Positions 25,025-33,726 are shown, numbered from the stretch's first letter. The stretch is 64,000 bases of DNA from Sulfurimonas sp. HSL3-1 (GCF_039645995.1 NZ_CP147920.1:2294001-2358000); one strand, 5' to 3'. Notes: generated by a model from the sequence alone, not told the origin. Program-made: numbers and translations.

Positions 25025-25870
25025 CTATTCACTTAGTTCATCTATGTTTATTTGACAAGCAGTCAGGTCTGCTGGTGGTAAATCAAAAAGATTGCCACTG
25101 CATATTTTATTAAACTCAAATCTTTGTTCTATTCTTGCTCTAGTATTAAAAATTTGATCTTCAAGTTTAATTCCGAGTATTGTGCTTGCATTTTCTTTGG
25201 CCCATGCCATATACTCGGTAAAAGTCATCTCTTTTGTGTACTTTTTTTCAAAGTATCTTTGACAGCTAGTATATTTTTCTAAATAAATTCTGTTTTTTAA
25301 AATAGGAGCTTCTATGATTTTCTGCCAAGCCCATGCATACTGGAGAGATAAAGCTGTTTGTGTCTTTGGGAAATGAAGATTTTTAGCTTCTTCGACAATA
25401 ATAAGCCGTTCAACATCATCTCTTATACCATTATTGTTATCATCAATCCCAAGTAATGTGGCATTATTCTTTTCTTTATCCGGTTCCGGCGGTAGGCGGT
25501 GGCCGTGGATAATCTTGTAGACCGTCACGTTCTGCTCCTGCGAATATTCCCCATCGACTTCTGCCCTAATAGTCGCCGTCCCTTCCGCTTTGGCAAACAG
25601 CTTCGTGCCGTTGATCTCGGTCACGTTTGTATCGCTGATATGCCAGACGATATTTTTATTGGAAGTGATATCTTGCCCGTCGTCCGTCTTGAGTGTCACT
25701 GTCGTATCGTTGTTCTCCGGAAGCTCAACAGTTTCAATCTGCAGCTCCAGTGTCTGCAGGGCGGGGTCGATGGTTTGCGTTGTATTCGTTTCAGTTCGTT
25801 GCTCCCTCTCGGTGCATCCCTGGAAAAGCACGACTGCCAGCAAGAGCATCATGAAAATATAGTAACGCAT
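25025..25870 (-). CDS. Chimeric lipoprotein: Ig-like N-part, Ca-loop, AT-rich C-part
   Basis: A 281-residue lipoprotein: signal helix with lipobox (VVLFQGC), one Ig-like (Big_2-type) domain (about 38-118), a linker with a calcium-loop-like repeat (GIDDNNNGIRDDVER, about 136-150), then a helical domain with four Cys (TSCQRYF, NKICSGN, LTACQIN). The DNA coding for the N-terminal half is GC-rich like the chromosome, while the last 150 codons (25025 to about 25480) are AT-rich; the change falls at the end of the Ig domain. Five acidic-X-N-X-S/T sequons lie only in the N-terminal half. Function unknown; the layout suggests a fixed anchor with an exchangeable C-terminal cargo. Confidence 0.7.
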   Translation of the reverse strand: MRYYIFMMLLLAVVLFQGCTEREQRTETNTTQTIDPALQTLELQIETVELPENNDTTVTLKTDDGQDITSNKNIVWHISDTNVTEINGTKLFAKAEGTATIRAEVDGEYSQEQNVTVYKIIHGHRLPPEPDKEKNNATLLGIDDNNNGIRDDVERLIIVEEAKNLHFPKTQTALSLQYAWAWQKIIEAPILKNRIYLEKYTSCQRYFEKKYTKEMTFTEYMAWAKENASTILGIKLEDQIFNTRARIEQRFEFNKICSGNLFDLPPADLTACQINIDELSE

Positions 25871-25969
25871 TTTTAAACCTTTTTAAACATATTTAGTTAT
25901 ATTATTGCTTTTCAAATAAACAAGCGCTGAAATTGATGCAGGTGGAATCAGCCGGACGGCTATCTTATT

Positions 25970-25999
25970 TGCATTCCTATCGAAACGGTGGGAACAAGG
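25970..25999 (-). repeat. Degenerate solitary REP hairpin
   Basis: GCATTCCTATCG-AAA-CGGTGGGAA (25971-25994) matches the right REP copy with two C-to-T changes that still allow G-U pairs. No transposase lies beside it. Confidence 0.65.
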
Positions 26000-26063
26000 G
26001 AGCATCCCGCCTCAAGGTCGCCCGTAACCCATCCGCAACCCATCCTCTATACAATCCCTGCCC

Positions 26064-27344
26064 ATGAAACGGGTGGCGATACTGTTGCTGGTGCTGCTGT
26101 TCTGTGCCCGGGGGGCCGAGGAGCATGCAAACGCATCGTGGGGCATGGCCTCGGTACTGCGCAGCGCCACCATTCCCTATGCGACGACACAAAACGACCC
26201 CCTGCTGAACAGCTATGTGCTGCTGCTCTACCTTGAGACGCCTTACTTTTTTTTAGACGGCACCGAAGCGGGCATCCCCCTCTGCGGCAACGACCGCTGG
26301 AGCGTCGCCGCCTACGGTGCCATGCACTTTGTCGATATGCCGCGACATGACTCAGACTACTTCAGCGACGATACCGCCGACCTCGGCGTAATGGCGCGTT
26401 ACCGTATAGGAAAGTGGCACACCGACCTGCTGCTGCTCAGCGACCCGGCGCGGCGGGTCCATGCAAAACTGCGTGTCGGCACCGAACTGGAACGGGGGGC
26501 ATGGTCGTGGCGCCCCTACGCCGCAGCAGGGATCAAAAGTGCGGAGTACAACAGCTACTACGACGGGCAGAACCGCGTCCGTGTCGGCACAGACGCCGAG
26601 GCCGAAGCGGGCGTAAACACGCGCCTGTACCTGACCGATGACATCGCCCTGATCGCCAACGCGAAGCTGCGCTACCTGGGCGACGAAGCGGCCAAAGCCC
26701 CCACGACCGATTCCGCATGGCAGAGCGAACTCTACCTCGGGGCGGGGATCTTTCAAAACAGGGGACAAACAGTGCACGGATTCGACCCCAAAGGCTACCT
26801 TCGGATCGCCTTCGGCGAAGCGACGCCTTCCTCTTTCAGTGAAAACCTTCTGGGCGAAGGGGTCCGGGATAAACACGGGCTCTACCTGCTCTCCCTCTTT
26901 TATGGCTTCCCCTTAGCACAGACCCTCTTCGGTGTGCCGATCCGCACCTACTTCACACCGGGTTTCGTCCACCATTTCGCCAACGACCTTCAGCCCCCCG
27001 CCCAGGAGTACGTCGGCGCTTTCAAGTTCTACTACCGGCCGCCGCCCTGGTGGCTCCGGTTCGGGTTCGGGACGGGACTCTCCTACATCACCCGTACAAC
27101 CTATATCGAACGCTCCATCAATGCCAAGGACGGGTACGACCACACCTCGCATCTGCTGCAGTACCTCGACTTCTCTTTCGATGTCGAGCTGTGCCGTCTC
27201 TTCGGAAGCGGATGGAAAGCCCTCTGGTTCGGCTACGCCCTGCACCACCGCTCCGGCGTCTTCGAAGCCGCTCATCAATACGGCCAGATCAAAGGGGGCA
27301 GCAACTACAACACCTTTTACCTGCAGCTGCATTTCGGCGAATAG
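26064..27344 (+). CDS. MipA/OmpV-like outer-membrane protein
   Basis: A 426-residue predicted outer-membrane protein with signal peptide (VAILLLVLLFCARGAEE). The first two thirds follow the MipA/OmpV pattern (SAWGMASV-type start, DLGVMARYRIGKWHTDLLLL, RPYAAAGIKSAEYNSYYDG). The last 110 residues contain WFGYALHHRSGVFEAAHQY and end FYLQLHFGE, reminiscent of PagL-type lipid A deacylases, so it may be a two-domain fusion; this second reading is tentative. No ribosome site is seen; TACAAT (26050-26055) ends 8 nt before the ATG, which suggests a leaderless mRNA. It converges with the cyclase gene with a 5-nt gap. Confidence 0.7.
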   Translation: MKRVAILLLVLLFCARGAEEHANASWGMASVLRSATIPYATTQNDPLLNSYVLLLYLETPYFFLDGTEAGIPLCGNDRWSVAAYGAMHFVDMPRHDSDYFSDDTADLGVMARYRIGKWHTDLLLLSDPARRVHAKLRVGTELERGAWSWRPYAAAGIKSAEYNSYYDGQNRVRVGTDAEAEAGVNTRLYLTDDIALIANAKLRYLGDEAAKAPTTDSAWQSELYLGAGIFQNRGQTVHGFDPKGYLRIAFGEATPSSFSENLLGEGVRDKHGLYLLSLFYGFPLAQTLFGVPIRTYFTPGFVHHFANDLQPPAQEYVGAFKFYYRPPPWWLRFGFGTGLSYITRTTYIERSINAKDGYDHTSHLLQYLDFSFDVELCRLFGSGWKALWFGYALHHRSGVFEAAHQYGQIKGGSNYNTFYLQLHFGE

Positions 27345-27349
27345 CGGCG

Positions 27350-28618
27350 CTACATCACCGTCCGGTTGCGGCCGAGCTGTTTGGCGCGGTAGAGGTTCAT
27401 GTCCGCCTCGAAAACAAGATGGCGGGGGTTGTCGCGCAGCCGTTCACTGTATTCGGCGATGCCGATACTGACAGTAACAGGGGTACTGATGATGCACCCT
27501 TCCCACGTCCGGTTTTCAAAACAGGTACGGATTTTCTCGCAGATGCCGAACGCCTCTTCCGCCGTCGTCCCCGGCAGGATTGCCAGAAACTCCTCGCCGC
27601 CGTAACGGAAGATATGATCCGTTTTGCGCAGATGTTTTGAGAGTGTTTCCGCCATCCCGATGATGACGGTGTCGCCGTCCTGGTGACCGCAGGTATCGTT
27701 GACTGATTTGAAGTGGTCAAGGTCAAACATCACGACGCAAAAAAGCGTGCCGATCAGGCTGTGCAGACGGATTTCGCTGCTGAGGATCTCCATCAGGTCC
27801 CGGCGGTTCAGCAGACCCGTCAGTGCGTCCTTGGAGACGTCGTCGATCAGCGTCTGCTGGGTCACGTTGATATTGAGTTCGTTGTAGAGATACATCGACT
27901 GGCGGACCAGCATGATGTAGTCAATGAAGATCTTGTGGTAGTCCTCTCGGCGAATGGAGCGGTAGATGTTCTTGGTGATCAGGTGGATTTCGTGGTGCGT
28001 GTCGAGCATATCCTTGCGCACCATGGGGTCCGGGATGAACTTGACAAGCTCCTCGCTGTGCAGCCAGCTGCCGCACATGCAGAGGTGTTCGTCGAACTCT
28101 ATCCGCGCATCGGGGTTCATCACCCGGATATCCTTGATCACCTCAAGGATCCACTCCAGGTGCTCTATGACGGCCGGGATGCCGATCTGTTGCTTGATCT
28201 GCCGTTCGAGCGTCTTCTGGTCGTTGTCGAGGCTCGGCTCCAGGTACCCGGCGGCACTGGCATTGATCGCCTTACGAACGTAAAGTTCAATCGCATCCGG
28301 CAATCCCTTGATATCGCTCACCCCCTCCAGCTCATCGATCAAAAAGGTATAGAGCGTATCGAAAGCCCCCCTGTACTCGACGTAGGGAAGCCCCATCTTG
28401 AAATGAAAGAGCCCCAGCTGCTTGAAGCGCGCAAAAAAAGCCGCATCCTCATCATAGACTGCAGCGAGAAAACTGGCAAGCTGGGCCTGCTTGAGATGGT
28501 CAAGATCCACCCCTTTTAAGAACTCCTCAACATAAGTATTCTTGATCAGATCTTCATAAAAACGGTCAAAAGCGCGGTGCAGCAGCCCTTCGAAAAGGGT
28601 GATATTCGATTTAATCAT
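27350..28618 (-). CDS. Globin-CZB-GGDEF diguanylate cyclase
   Basis: A 422-residue cyclase making c-di-GMP from GTP. Residues about 1-150 look like a globin-coupled sensor: GLFHFKMGLPYVEYRGA holds the proximal His72 and the GLP..Y..A signature. Residues about 165-265 look like a zinc-binding CZB domain: CMCGSWL plus HHEIH (C-x3-WL and H-x3-H). The C-terminal 160 residues are GGDEF with intact FRYGGEEF and an I-site RKTD. Start ATG at 28618 has GAAGGAGAGG upstream; TATAAT at 28682-28687. It could join haem-gas and zinc/redox sensing; ligands are inferred from motifs only. Confidence 0.78.
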   Translation of the reverse strand: MIKSNITLFEGLLHRAFDRFYEDLIKNTYVEEFLKGVDLDHLKQAQLASFLAAVYDEDAAFFARFKQLGLFHFKMGLPYVEYRGAFDTLYTFLIDELEGVSDIKGLPDAIELYVRKAINASAAGYLEPSLDNDQKTLERQIKQQIGIPAVIEHLEWILEVIKDIRVMNPDARIEFDEHLCMCGSWLHSEELVKFIPDPMVRKDMLDTHHEIHLITKNIYRSIRREDYHKIFIDYIMLVRQSMYLYNELNINVTQQTLIDDVSKDALTGLLNRRDLMEILSSEIRLHSLIGTLFCVVMFDLDHFKSVNDTCGHQDGDTVIIGMAETLSKHLRKTDHIFRYGGEEFLAILPGTTAEEAFGICEKIRTCFENRTWEGCIISTPVTVSIGIAEYSERLRDNPRHLVFEADMNLYRAKQLGRNRTVM

Positions 28619-28681
28619 CACCTCTCCTTCAACCAATGTTTTATTTCATTGAACTGTGAGAAATTATTACATCATAGAGTC

Positions 28682-28687
28682 ATTATA
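28682..28687 (-). promoter_or_regulatory. TATAAT -10 of the globin-GGDEF gene
   Basis: Perfect TATAAT about 64 nt before the ATG, in the 117-nt gap below the oxygenase gene. Confidence 0.5.
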
Positions 28688-28735
28688 CACCATTTTATTT
28701 CGCGCTTTCTGTCTCCTGCTCCTAGCTCAATTCCT

Positions 28736-29455
28736 TCAGCTGATGATGGCATCGTGCCACTGCACGAGGGTCAGCCGGTATCCGCCGGTGACGGGCAGGA
28801 CTTCATGACTGTAGACCGGGTTGCTCGGGAAGATGACCATATCCCCGGCTTTGGGGCGTATACACACCGGCACCCCGTCGGCGCCACTGAGGTAATTAAA
28901 GCGCAGCTCTCCTCCGGAGAAGTGCATCCCCTCCCCCTCTTCATCCCGATGTGTCGTCGCGAAGAGCACTGTTGTGATCTTACGCGCCGGGGCGACCTGT
29001 GTAAACCCGACCGTCTCCCCCTCGCTGTTCACCAGTTCGTTCGAATCATCGGCATGCTTGATATAGAAGCCTCCATTCGTGTACTCCAGGGCCTGCACCT
29101 CCGTAGCAGTCGTCAGGGCCACTTTAAAATAATCTTCAATCTGTTTCTGGTGATAGGCGAAACTGAGGTTGTACCCTTCAAGCAAGGCTTCGGGCAGTTG
29201 ATGGATCGCCGTCTTCCGGATATCCTCTTCCAATTCCGGCACGATCACGCCGAGTTGGCTGTGCTTGACCAGTGCCCGCTCGCCTTCGCTCTTTTCGGAA
29301 GTATACGCTGCGATCTCGGCACAGGCTTCGGCGGAGAGAAAGTTCTCGATGATAAGATAGGGGTAGTCGTAATAGGGGTTGGCCATCAGGCGGGTCTCAT
29401 ATCGGAGGTCGGCGATGAAGTCATCGCAGTAGACAAAATTGCTGATTTGCCGCAA
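28736..29455 (-). CDS. 2-oxoglutarate/Fe(II)-dependent oxygenase
   Basis: A 239-residue (from TTG at 29455) double-stranded beta-helix oxygenase. The Fe ligands are His/Asp in FYIKHADDSNEL and the distal His in VYSHEVLPVTGG, with Arg of YRLTLVQW binding 2-oxoglutarate. PYLIIENFLSAEACAEIA marks the N-terminal strand. The TTG has GGAG 6 nt upstream; ATG at 29386 is a shorter choice that keeps the full domain. PKHD-type relatives hydroxylate proteins or small molecules; substrate unknown. It sits between the cyclase and tRNA-Pro on the minus strand. Confidence 0.82.
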   Translation of the reverse strand: MRQISNFVYCDDFIADLRYETRLMANPYYDYPYLIIENFLSAEACAEIAAYTSEKSEGERALVKHSQLGVIVPELEEDIRKTAIHQLPEALLEGYNLSFAYHQKQIEDYFKVALTTATEVQALEYTNGGFYIKHADDSNELVNSEGETVGFTQVAPARKITTVLFATTHRDEEGEGMHFSGGELRFNYLSGADGVPVCIRPKAGDMVIFPSNPVYSHEVLPVTGGYRLTLVQWHDAIIS

Positions 29456-29533
29456 GCAGTTCTCCGTGCCCGTAAAGGCGAAAGTGGAATCTGAAATAGT
29501 AACCTAAATTTTGAAAAAAAGTGTGGTGGAAAA

Positions 29534-29610
29534 TGGTCGGGATGACAGGGCTCGAACCTGCGACCCCCAAGCCCCCAGCTTGGTGCGCTACCAGACTGCG
29601 CTACATCCCG
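29534..29610 (-). tRNA. tRNA-Pro (GGG)
   Basis: A 77-nt cloverleaf with encoded CCA. Acceptor CGGGATG/CATCCCG, anticodon stem CCAAG/CTTGG with loop CTGGGGG (anticodon GGG), T-loop TTCGAGC. A TATAAT lies just upstream at 29623-29628. Confidence 0.95.
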
Positions 29611-29622
29611 ACGAGGAGGGAA

Positions 29623-29628
29623 ATTATA
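29623..29628 (-). promoter_or_regulatory. TATAAT -10 of tRNA-Pro
   Basis: Perfect TATAAT 12 nt upstream of the tRNA 5' end on the minus strand. No matching -35. Confidence 0.55.
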
Positions 29629-29653
29629 TCCAAAAAGTTTAAAAATTCATGCT

Positions 29654-29682
29654 GGAACCGTACTGAAAAACAGTACGAATTC
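29654..29682 (-). terminator. Hairpin after infA
   Basis: CGTACTG and CAGTACG (29659-29665 and 29671-29677) form a perfect stem around an A5/T5 loop, extended by GGAA/TTCC. There is no direct T-run, so it may be a partial terminator or processing site ending the S10-spc-map-infA transcript. Confidence 0.5.
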
Positions 29683-29699
29683 CATGGGGGAAGCACGTA

Positions 29700-29918
29700 T
29701 TATTTATAGCGGTACGTAATGCGGCCCTTGTCCAGGCTGTACGGCGTCAGTTCGATCTTGACGCGGTCGCCCGGAAGGATCTTGATGTAGTGCATCCGCA
29801 TCTTGCCGGCAATGTGGCACAGGATCACGTGGCCGTTCTCAAGCTCTACACGAAAAGTCGCGTTCGGCAGCGCTTCAACTACTGTACCGTCAACCTCAAT
29901 GACATCATCTTTTGCCAT
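29700..29918 (-). CDS. infA: Translation initiation factor IF-1
   Basis: A 72-residue OB-fold factor that binds the ribosomal A site at initiation. [25 protein letters not shown] is the invariant IF-1 start. It is the last gene of the secY-map-infA segment; its ribosome site (AAGGAG) lies inside the end of map, whose TAA ends one base before its ATG. In many relatives rpmJ follows; here tRNA-Pro follows. Confidence 0.97.
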   Translation of the reverse strand: MAKDDVIEVDGTVVEALPNATFRVELENGHVILCHIAGKMRMHYIKILPGDRVKIELTPYSLDKGRITYRYK

Positions 29919-30686
29919 TTATGCTCCTTGGGGTAATGATAAGATTTCCGCTTTGCCGCCGATGACAGCAACCGTATGTTCGTAATGCGATCCGCGCAGT
30001 CCGTCGCTGCTGACGACGTCCCAGCCGTTTTCCAGGATCACCGCCTTGGCCTCTTTTTGGCAGATCATCGGCTCGATGCAGAACACCATGCCGTTCTTGA
30101 TCTTCGGACCCGCCTTGGGGTTGGAACCCTCCAGGTAGTTCGGGATCTCCGGTTCCTCATGGGGACGCTTGCCGATGCCGTGGCCGCAGAACCCGCGCAG
30201 CGGCACAAAGCCGCGTTCGAGAATGAACTGCTCAATCGCCATGGAGAGCTCTTTGAACCGCATCCCCTCTTCAATGATATCGATGGCATAGTAGAGCGAA
30301 TCTTTGGCACAAGCGATCAACGCATTGTCCTGCTCGGTCACCGTTCCAACCGGGACGGTAATGGCCGAATCACCGTAATAGCCTTCGAGTTCCGTCCCGA
30401 TGTCATAGCCGATGATATCGCCTTCTTGCAGACGGTAATCATTGGGAATGCCGTGGATGATAACTTCATTGAGAGAGGTACAGACAGCATTGGGAAATCC
30501 GTAGAGCCCTTTGAAAGAGGGACGCGCGCCGTGGCTGCGGATGTAATCCTCAGCCATGGCGTCGAGCTCTTTAAGGCTCAGCCCCGGACGGGTCTCTTTA
30601 CGGAGAAGGTCAAGGGTACCGCCGACGATAGCGTTGGCGGCACGGAGTTTTTCGATTTCTTCAGGTTTGCGCAGCGCGATGGCCAT
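29919..30686 (-). CDS. map: Methionine aminopeptidase, type I
   Basis: Removes the initiator Met from new proteins. 255 residues with the pita-bread metal ligands: Asp in GYDIGTELEG and GDSAIT, His in CGHGIGKRPHEEPE, Glu in FCIEPMI and the C-terminal Glu in HYEHTVAV. It follows secY by 5 nt and directly precedes infA; the three genes are read together, a usual arrangement in Campylobacterota. Confidence 0.97.
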   Translation of the reverse strand: MAIALRKPEEIEKLRAANAIVGGTLDLLRKETRPGLSLKELDAMAEDYIRSHGARPSFKGLYGFPNAVCTSLNEVIIHGIPNDYRLQEGDIIGYDIGTELEGYYGDSAITVPVGTVTEQDNALIACAKDSLYYAIDIIEEGMRFKELSMAIEQFILERGFVPLRGFCGHGIGKRPHEEPEIPNYLEGSNPKAGPKIKNGMVFCIEPMICQKEAKAVILENGWDVVSSDGLRGSHYEHTVAVIGGKAEILSLPQGA

Positions 30687-30691
30687 GGGAG

Positions 30692-31954
30692 TTACAGACC
30701 AACCGCGCTGAGGGTTTCGTACTTGCTCATGTAGATCTGCGCTTCGATCTTGCGCATCGTATCAAGAGCAACCTGAACGACGATAAGTACGGCCGTACCG
30801 CCGAAGTAGAACGGTACACCCATCCCCTTGACGATGATCCACGGCAGGGTCGCGACCAGGCCGAGGTAGATCGCCCCGGTGAACGTCAGGCGGGATGCCG
30901 TTTCGTTCAGGAACTCCTTCGTCGCTTCGCCCGGACGCACGCCCGGAATGAAACCGCCCTGGCGCTTGAGATTATCGGAGATATCCTTCGCATTGAAGAC
31001 GATCGACGCATAGAAATACGCGAAGAAGACAACGAACAGGAAGGTCAGGAAGTTAAAGAAGTAGCCGCTCGGATTGAGCAGGTCCGCTACTGCCTGAACA
31101 TACGGGTTCGTACTGCTGGAGAGCACCGTCATCGGGAACATCAGGATCGCCGAAGCGAAGATGACCGGGATGACGCCCGACAGGTTGACCTTGATCGGGA
31201 TGTAGTTCATCACGCGCTTGTTCTGGTTCGCCATCATCGTTTTCTTGGCATACGTCACGGGGATGCGGCGTTCGCCGAGTTCCACGTAGATGATGATACC
31301 GACGGTGACGAGGATCAGCAGCAGGATCGCAATGACCGTGATGAAGCTGATCGCACCCGTATTAAGCATCGTGACCGTCTGACCGATCGCAGACGGGATC
31401 GCAGAGACGATCCCGGCGAAGATGATCAAAGAGATACCGTTGCCGACGCCGCTTTGCGTAATCTGCTCACCGATCCACATCAACAGCATTGTACCGGCGA
31501 GCATGGAGATCGCCGCGACCATGACAAAAGTGCCGTGGTCCATCAGGATTGCGCTGCTGCCGTCTTTGCCCGTCATGCTCTGCAGACCGATGCTGACCCC
31601 GACCGCCTGCACAAGGGTGATGGCAATCGTGGAGTAGCGGATGATCTGCATATATTTGACCATGCCGTCGCGCTCTTTTTTCATCTGTCCAAGGTTCGGG
31701 AAGGTCGCTGCAAGCAGTTCCATAATGATCGACGCGGTAATGTAAGGCATGATACCGAGTGAAATGATGGAGAGACGTTCGACGGCGTTTCCGCTGAACA
31801 TGTTAAACAGGCCGAGAGCATCGGAGGAGTGTGAATCGAAGAAAGAGGCGATGACGGCAGTGTCTACGCCCGGTACCGGCACGTAGGCCAGTAGCCGGTA
31901 GAGGAACAGAAACCCGATCGTAATGAGGATCTTGTTGATGAGCTGCTGGTTCAT
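30692..31954 (-). CDS. secY: Protein translocase subunit SecY
   Basis: The 420-residue channel subunit of the Sec translocon, with ten hydrophobic helices. Conserved parts are LGIMPYITASIIMELLAATF, the basic cytoplasmic loop with RRIPVTYAKK, and GGFIPGVRPGEAT. Its first base overlaps the rplO stop (TAATG), so it is coupled to the spc operon. Partners SecE/SecG are elsewhere. It is needed to export the many lipoproteins and cytochromes of this window. Confidence 0.97.
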   Translation of the reverse strand: MNQQLINKILITIGFLFLYRLLAYVPVPGVDTAVIASFFDSHSSDALGLFNMFSGNAVERLSIISLGIMPYITASIIMELLAATFPNLGQMKKERDGMVKYMQIIRYSTIAITLVQAVGVSIGLQSMTGKDGSSAILMDHGTFVMVAAISMLAGTMLLMWIGEQITQSGVGNGISLIIFAGIVSAIPSAIGQTVTMLNTGAISFITVIAILLLILVTVGIIIYVELGERRIPVTYAKKTMMANQNKRVMNYIPIKVNLSGVIPVIFASAILMFPMTVLSSSTNPYVQAVADLLNPSGYFFNFLTFLFVVFFAYFYASIVFNAKDISDNLKRQGGFIPGVRPGEATKEFLNETASRLTFTGAIYLGLVATLPWIIVKGMGVPFYFGGTAVLIVVQVALDTMRKIEAQIYMSKYETLSAVGL

Positions 31955-32352
31955 TACTTGCCGGTTGTTGTAACGTTTTCGTCTTTGATCTTGGAAGCAA
32001 GGTCTTTCGCAGATGCGCCGACCAGTTTGACCTTAGTCACGGCCTTGCTCATCTTGTGAACACCGCGGATCGCTTCGACTGTGATCTCGTCGAGTGCCGC
32101 AACCGCTTTCATGCGGTCGACGTTGATAACGTACGGTTTAACAACACGTGACGTGAACCCGATCTTCGGCAGACGGCGTGCCAGCGGCTGCTGACCACCC
32201 TCGAAGTTACGCTTTGCATTGTAACCTGAACGTGCCTTCTGACCTTTGTTACCTTTACCTGCGGTTTTACCGTTACCGCTACCCTGACCGCGGCCCAGAC
32301 GCTTTGTATTGCTTGTGGAGCCCGCTGCAGGTGTCAAGTTTTCGAGTGCCAT
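31954..32352 (-). CDS. rplO: Ribosomal protein L15
   Basis: Large-subunit L15, 132 residues, an assembly protein. The glycine-rich start [19 protein letters not shown] is clear. It follows rpsE by 4 nt, with no rpmD (L30) in between, as is normal in Campylobacterota. Its stop overlaps secY by one base. Its lysine- and alanine-rich C-terminus ends [12 protein letters not shown]. Confidence 0.95.
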   Translation of the reverse strand: MALENLTPAAGSTSNTKRLGRGQGSGNGKTAGKGNKGQKARSGYNAKRNFEGGQQPLARRLPKIGFTSRVVKPYVINVDRMKAVAALDEITVEAIRGVHKMSKAVTKVKLVGASAKDLASKIKDENVTTTGK

Positions 32353-32356
32353 ATGC

Positions 32357-32800
32357 TTATCCTTTCATACGCGCAAGCGCTTCGATCGTCGCGCGGACAA
32401 CCGAATTCGGATTGTTCGAACCGATGGATTTCGTCAGGATGTCCTGGATACCCGCGAGTTCGAGAACCGGACGCATCGCACCACCGGCGATAACACCGGT
32501 ACCTTCGGATGCCGGTTTCATCAGGATGCGGCTTGCGTTGAACTTGTGCTCGATATCGTGCGCAATTGTAGTCCCTTTAATCTTAACATCCGTCAAGTTT
32601 TTGAACGCTTCGTCTACCGCTTTGCGGATTGCGTCAGGAACCTCTTTGGCTTTGCCGTAACCGAAGCCGACGATGCCGTTCTTGTTACCGACGACGACCA
32701 GCGCGGTGAAACGGAAACGACGACCACCTTTGACAACTTTTGTGACCCGACCGATGTGTACGATCGATTCTTCGAATTCTTCTCTGTTGACAGTTTTCAT
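32357..32800 (-). CDS. rpsE: Ribosomal protein S5
   Basis: Small-subunit S5, 147 residues, the short form found in this phylum (E. coli has 167). The dsRBD-like part [20 protein letters not shown] and the [20 protein letters not shown] region are present, important for decoding fidelity. It sits between rplR and rplO. Confidence 0.97.
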   Translation of the reverse strand: MKTVNREEFEESIVHIGRVTKVVKGGRRFRFTALVVVGNKNGIVGFGYGKAKEVPDAIRKAVDEAFKNLTDVKIKGTTIAHDIEHKFNASRILMKPASEGTGVIAGGAMRPVLELAGIQDILTKSIGSNNPNSVVRATIEALARMKG

Positions 32801-32810
32801 CGATCAGTCC

Positions 32811-33167
32811 TTAAAACTTAATTTCATTCGCGCGAAGAGCATCGGCAAATGCCGCAACGACGCCGTGGTAGACGTAACCGTTACGGTCAAAGAAGATCTC
32901 GCTGACGCCGGCTGCTTTGAGCTTGCCTGCGAAATCCGCTGCCAGTGCTGCCGCACCCTCTTTGTTCGCTTTCGCACCCAGCGGCTTCGTGTTGGAAGCT
33001 GCCAGTGTCACCGCGCTCGCGTCGTCGATTGCCTGGACGCTGAGGTAGCGGTTAGAGCGGAAGATGCTGACGCGCGGCTTCGCTGCCGTACCGTTGATGT
33101 TTGCACGGATGCGGCGCTTGCGCTGAACACGTTTTGAAACTTTTGCTTTCAATACTTTTGCATTCAT
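32811..33167 (-). CDS. rplR: Ribosomal protein L18
   Basis: Large-subunit L18, 118 residues, which binds 5S r[23 protein letters not shown] is the conserved basic start, and the end reads [20 protein letters not shown]. It sits between rplF and rpsE, each with an 10-11-nt gap. Confidence 0.96.
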   Translation of the reverse strand: MNAKVLKAKVSKRVQRKRRIRANINGTAAKPRVSIFRSNRYLSVQAIDDASAVTLAASNTKPLGAKANKEGAAALAADFAGKLKAAGVSEIFFDRNGYVYHGVVAAFADALRANEIKF

Positions 33168-33178
33168 CTGCTCACCCC

Positions 33179-33715
33179 TTATTTCTTGGCTGTTTTACCG
33201 GCTTTGCGGACAATATGCTCTTCAACATATTTGACACCTTTGCCTTTGTAAGGCTCCGGCGGACGGAAAGCGCGGATCTCGGCAGCCATCTGGCCGAGTT
33301 GCTGGTTGTCAACACCCTTGAGTGTGATAACGTTCTTGTCGACAGAAACATCAACACCCGCAGGGATGTCGTAGTTGATGTCGTGGGAGAAGCCGAGCTG
33401 CAGGTTCAGGACTTTGCCCTGGACCGCGGCACGGTAACCGACACCGTTGATTTCGAGCTTGCGTTCGAAACCTTCAGTGAGGCCCTTGACGATGTTCGCT
33501 GCGAGGGCACGGTAGGTTCCCCAGAATGCGCGGTGCTCGCGTGCATCGGATTTGGATGCAAACGTCAGGGTGTTGTCTTCGATCGTGAAGTCAACGTTGC
33601 CTTTCGTGTCGAGGGTGCGCGTGTTGTTGCCTTTTTTGAAAGTGATAACTTCACCGTCAGCCGTTACGTTCACATCGGCCGGGAATGCGACCGGAGCTTT
33701 ACCAATACGTGACAT
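33179..33715 (-). CDS. rplF: Ribosomal protein L6
   Basis: Large-subunit L6, 178 residues in two similar halves that bind 23S rRNA near the factor-binding site. [17 protein letters not shown] and the C-terminal [18 protein letters not shown] are diagnostic. It follows rpsH by 11 nt. Confidence 0.97.
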   Translation of the reverse strand: MSRIGKAPVAFPADVNVTADGEVITFKKGNNTRTLDTKGNVDFTIEDNTLTFASKSDAREHRAFWGTYRALAANIVKGLTEGFERKLEINGVGYRAAVQGKVLNLQLGFSHDINYDIPAGVDVSVDKNVITLKGVDNQQLGQMAAEIRAFRPPEPYKGKGVKYVEEHIVRKAGKTAKK

Positions 33716-33726
33716 GCGTTATCTCC

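Noticed and set aside
29521-29709. Plus-strand frame starting near MTGLEPATPK
   Set aside because: This is the well-known false protein made by reading the reverse of a tRNA gene (tRNA-Pro here).
32352-32357. Missing rpmD (L30) between rpsE and rplO as a deletion
   Set aside because: L30 is normally absent in Campylobacterota, so the short gap is ordinary for the phylum.
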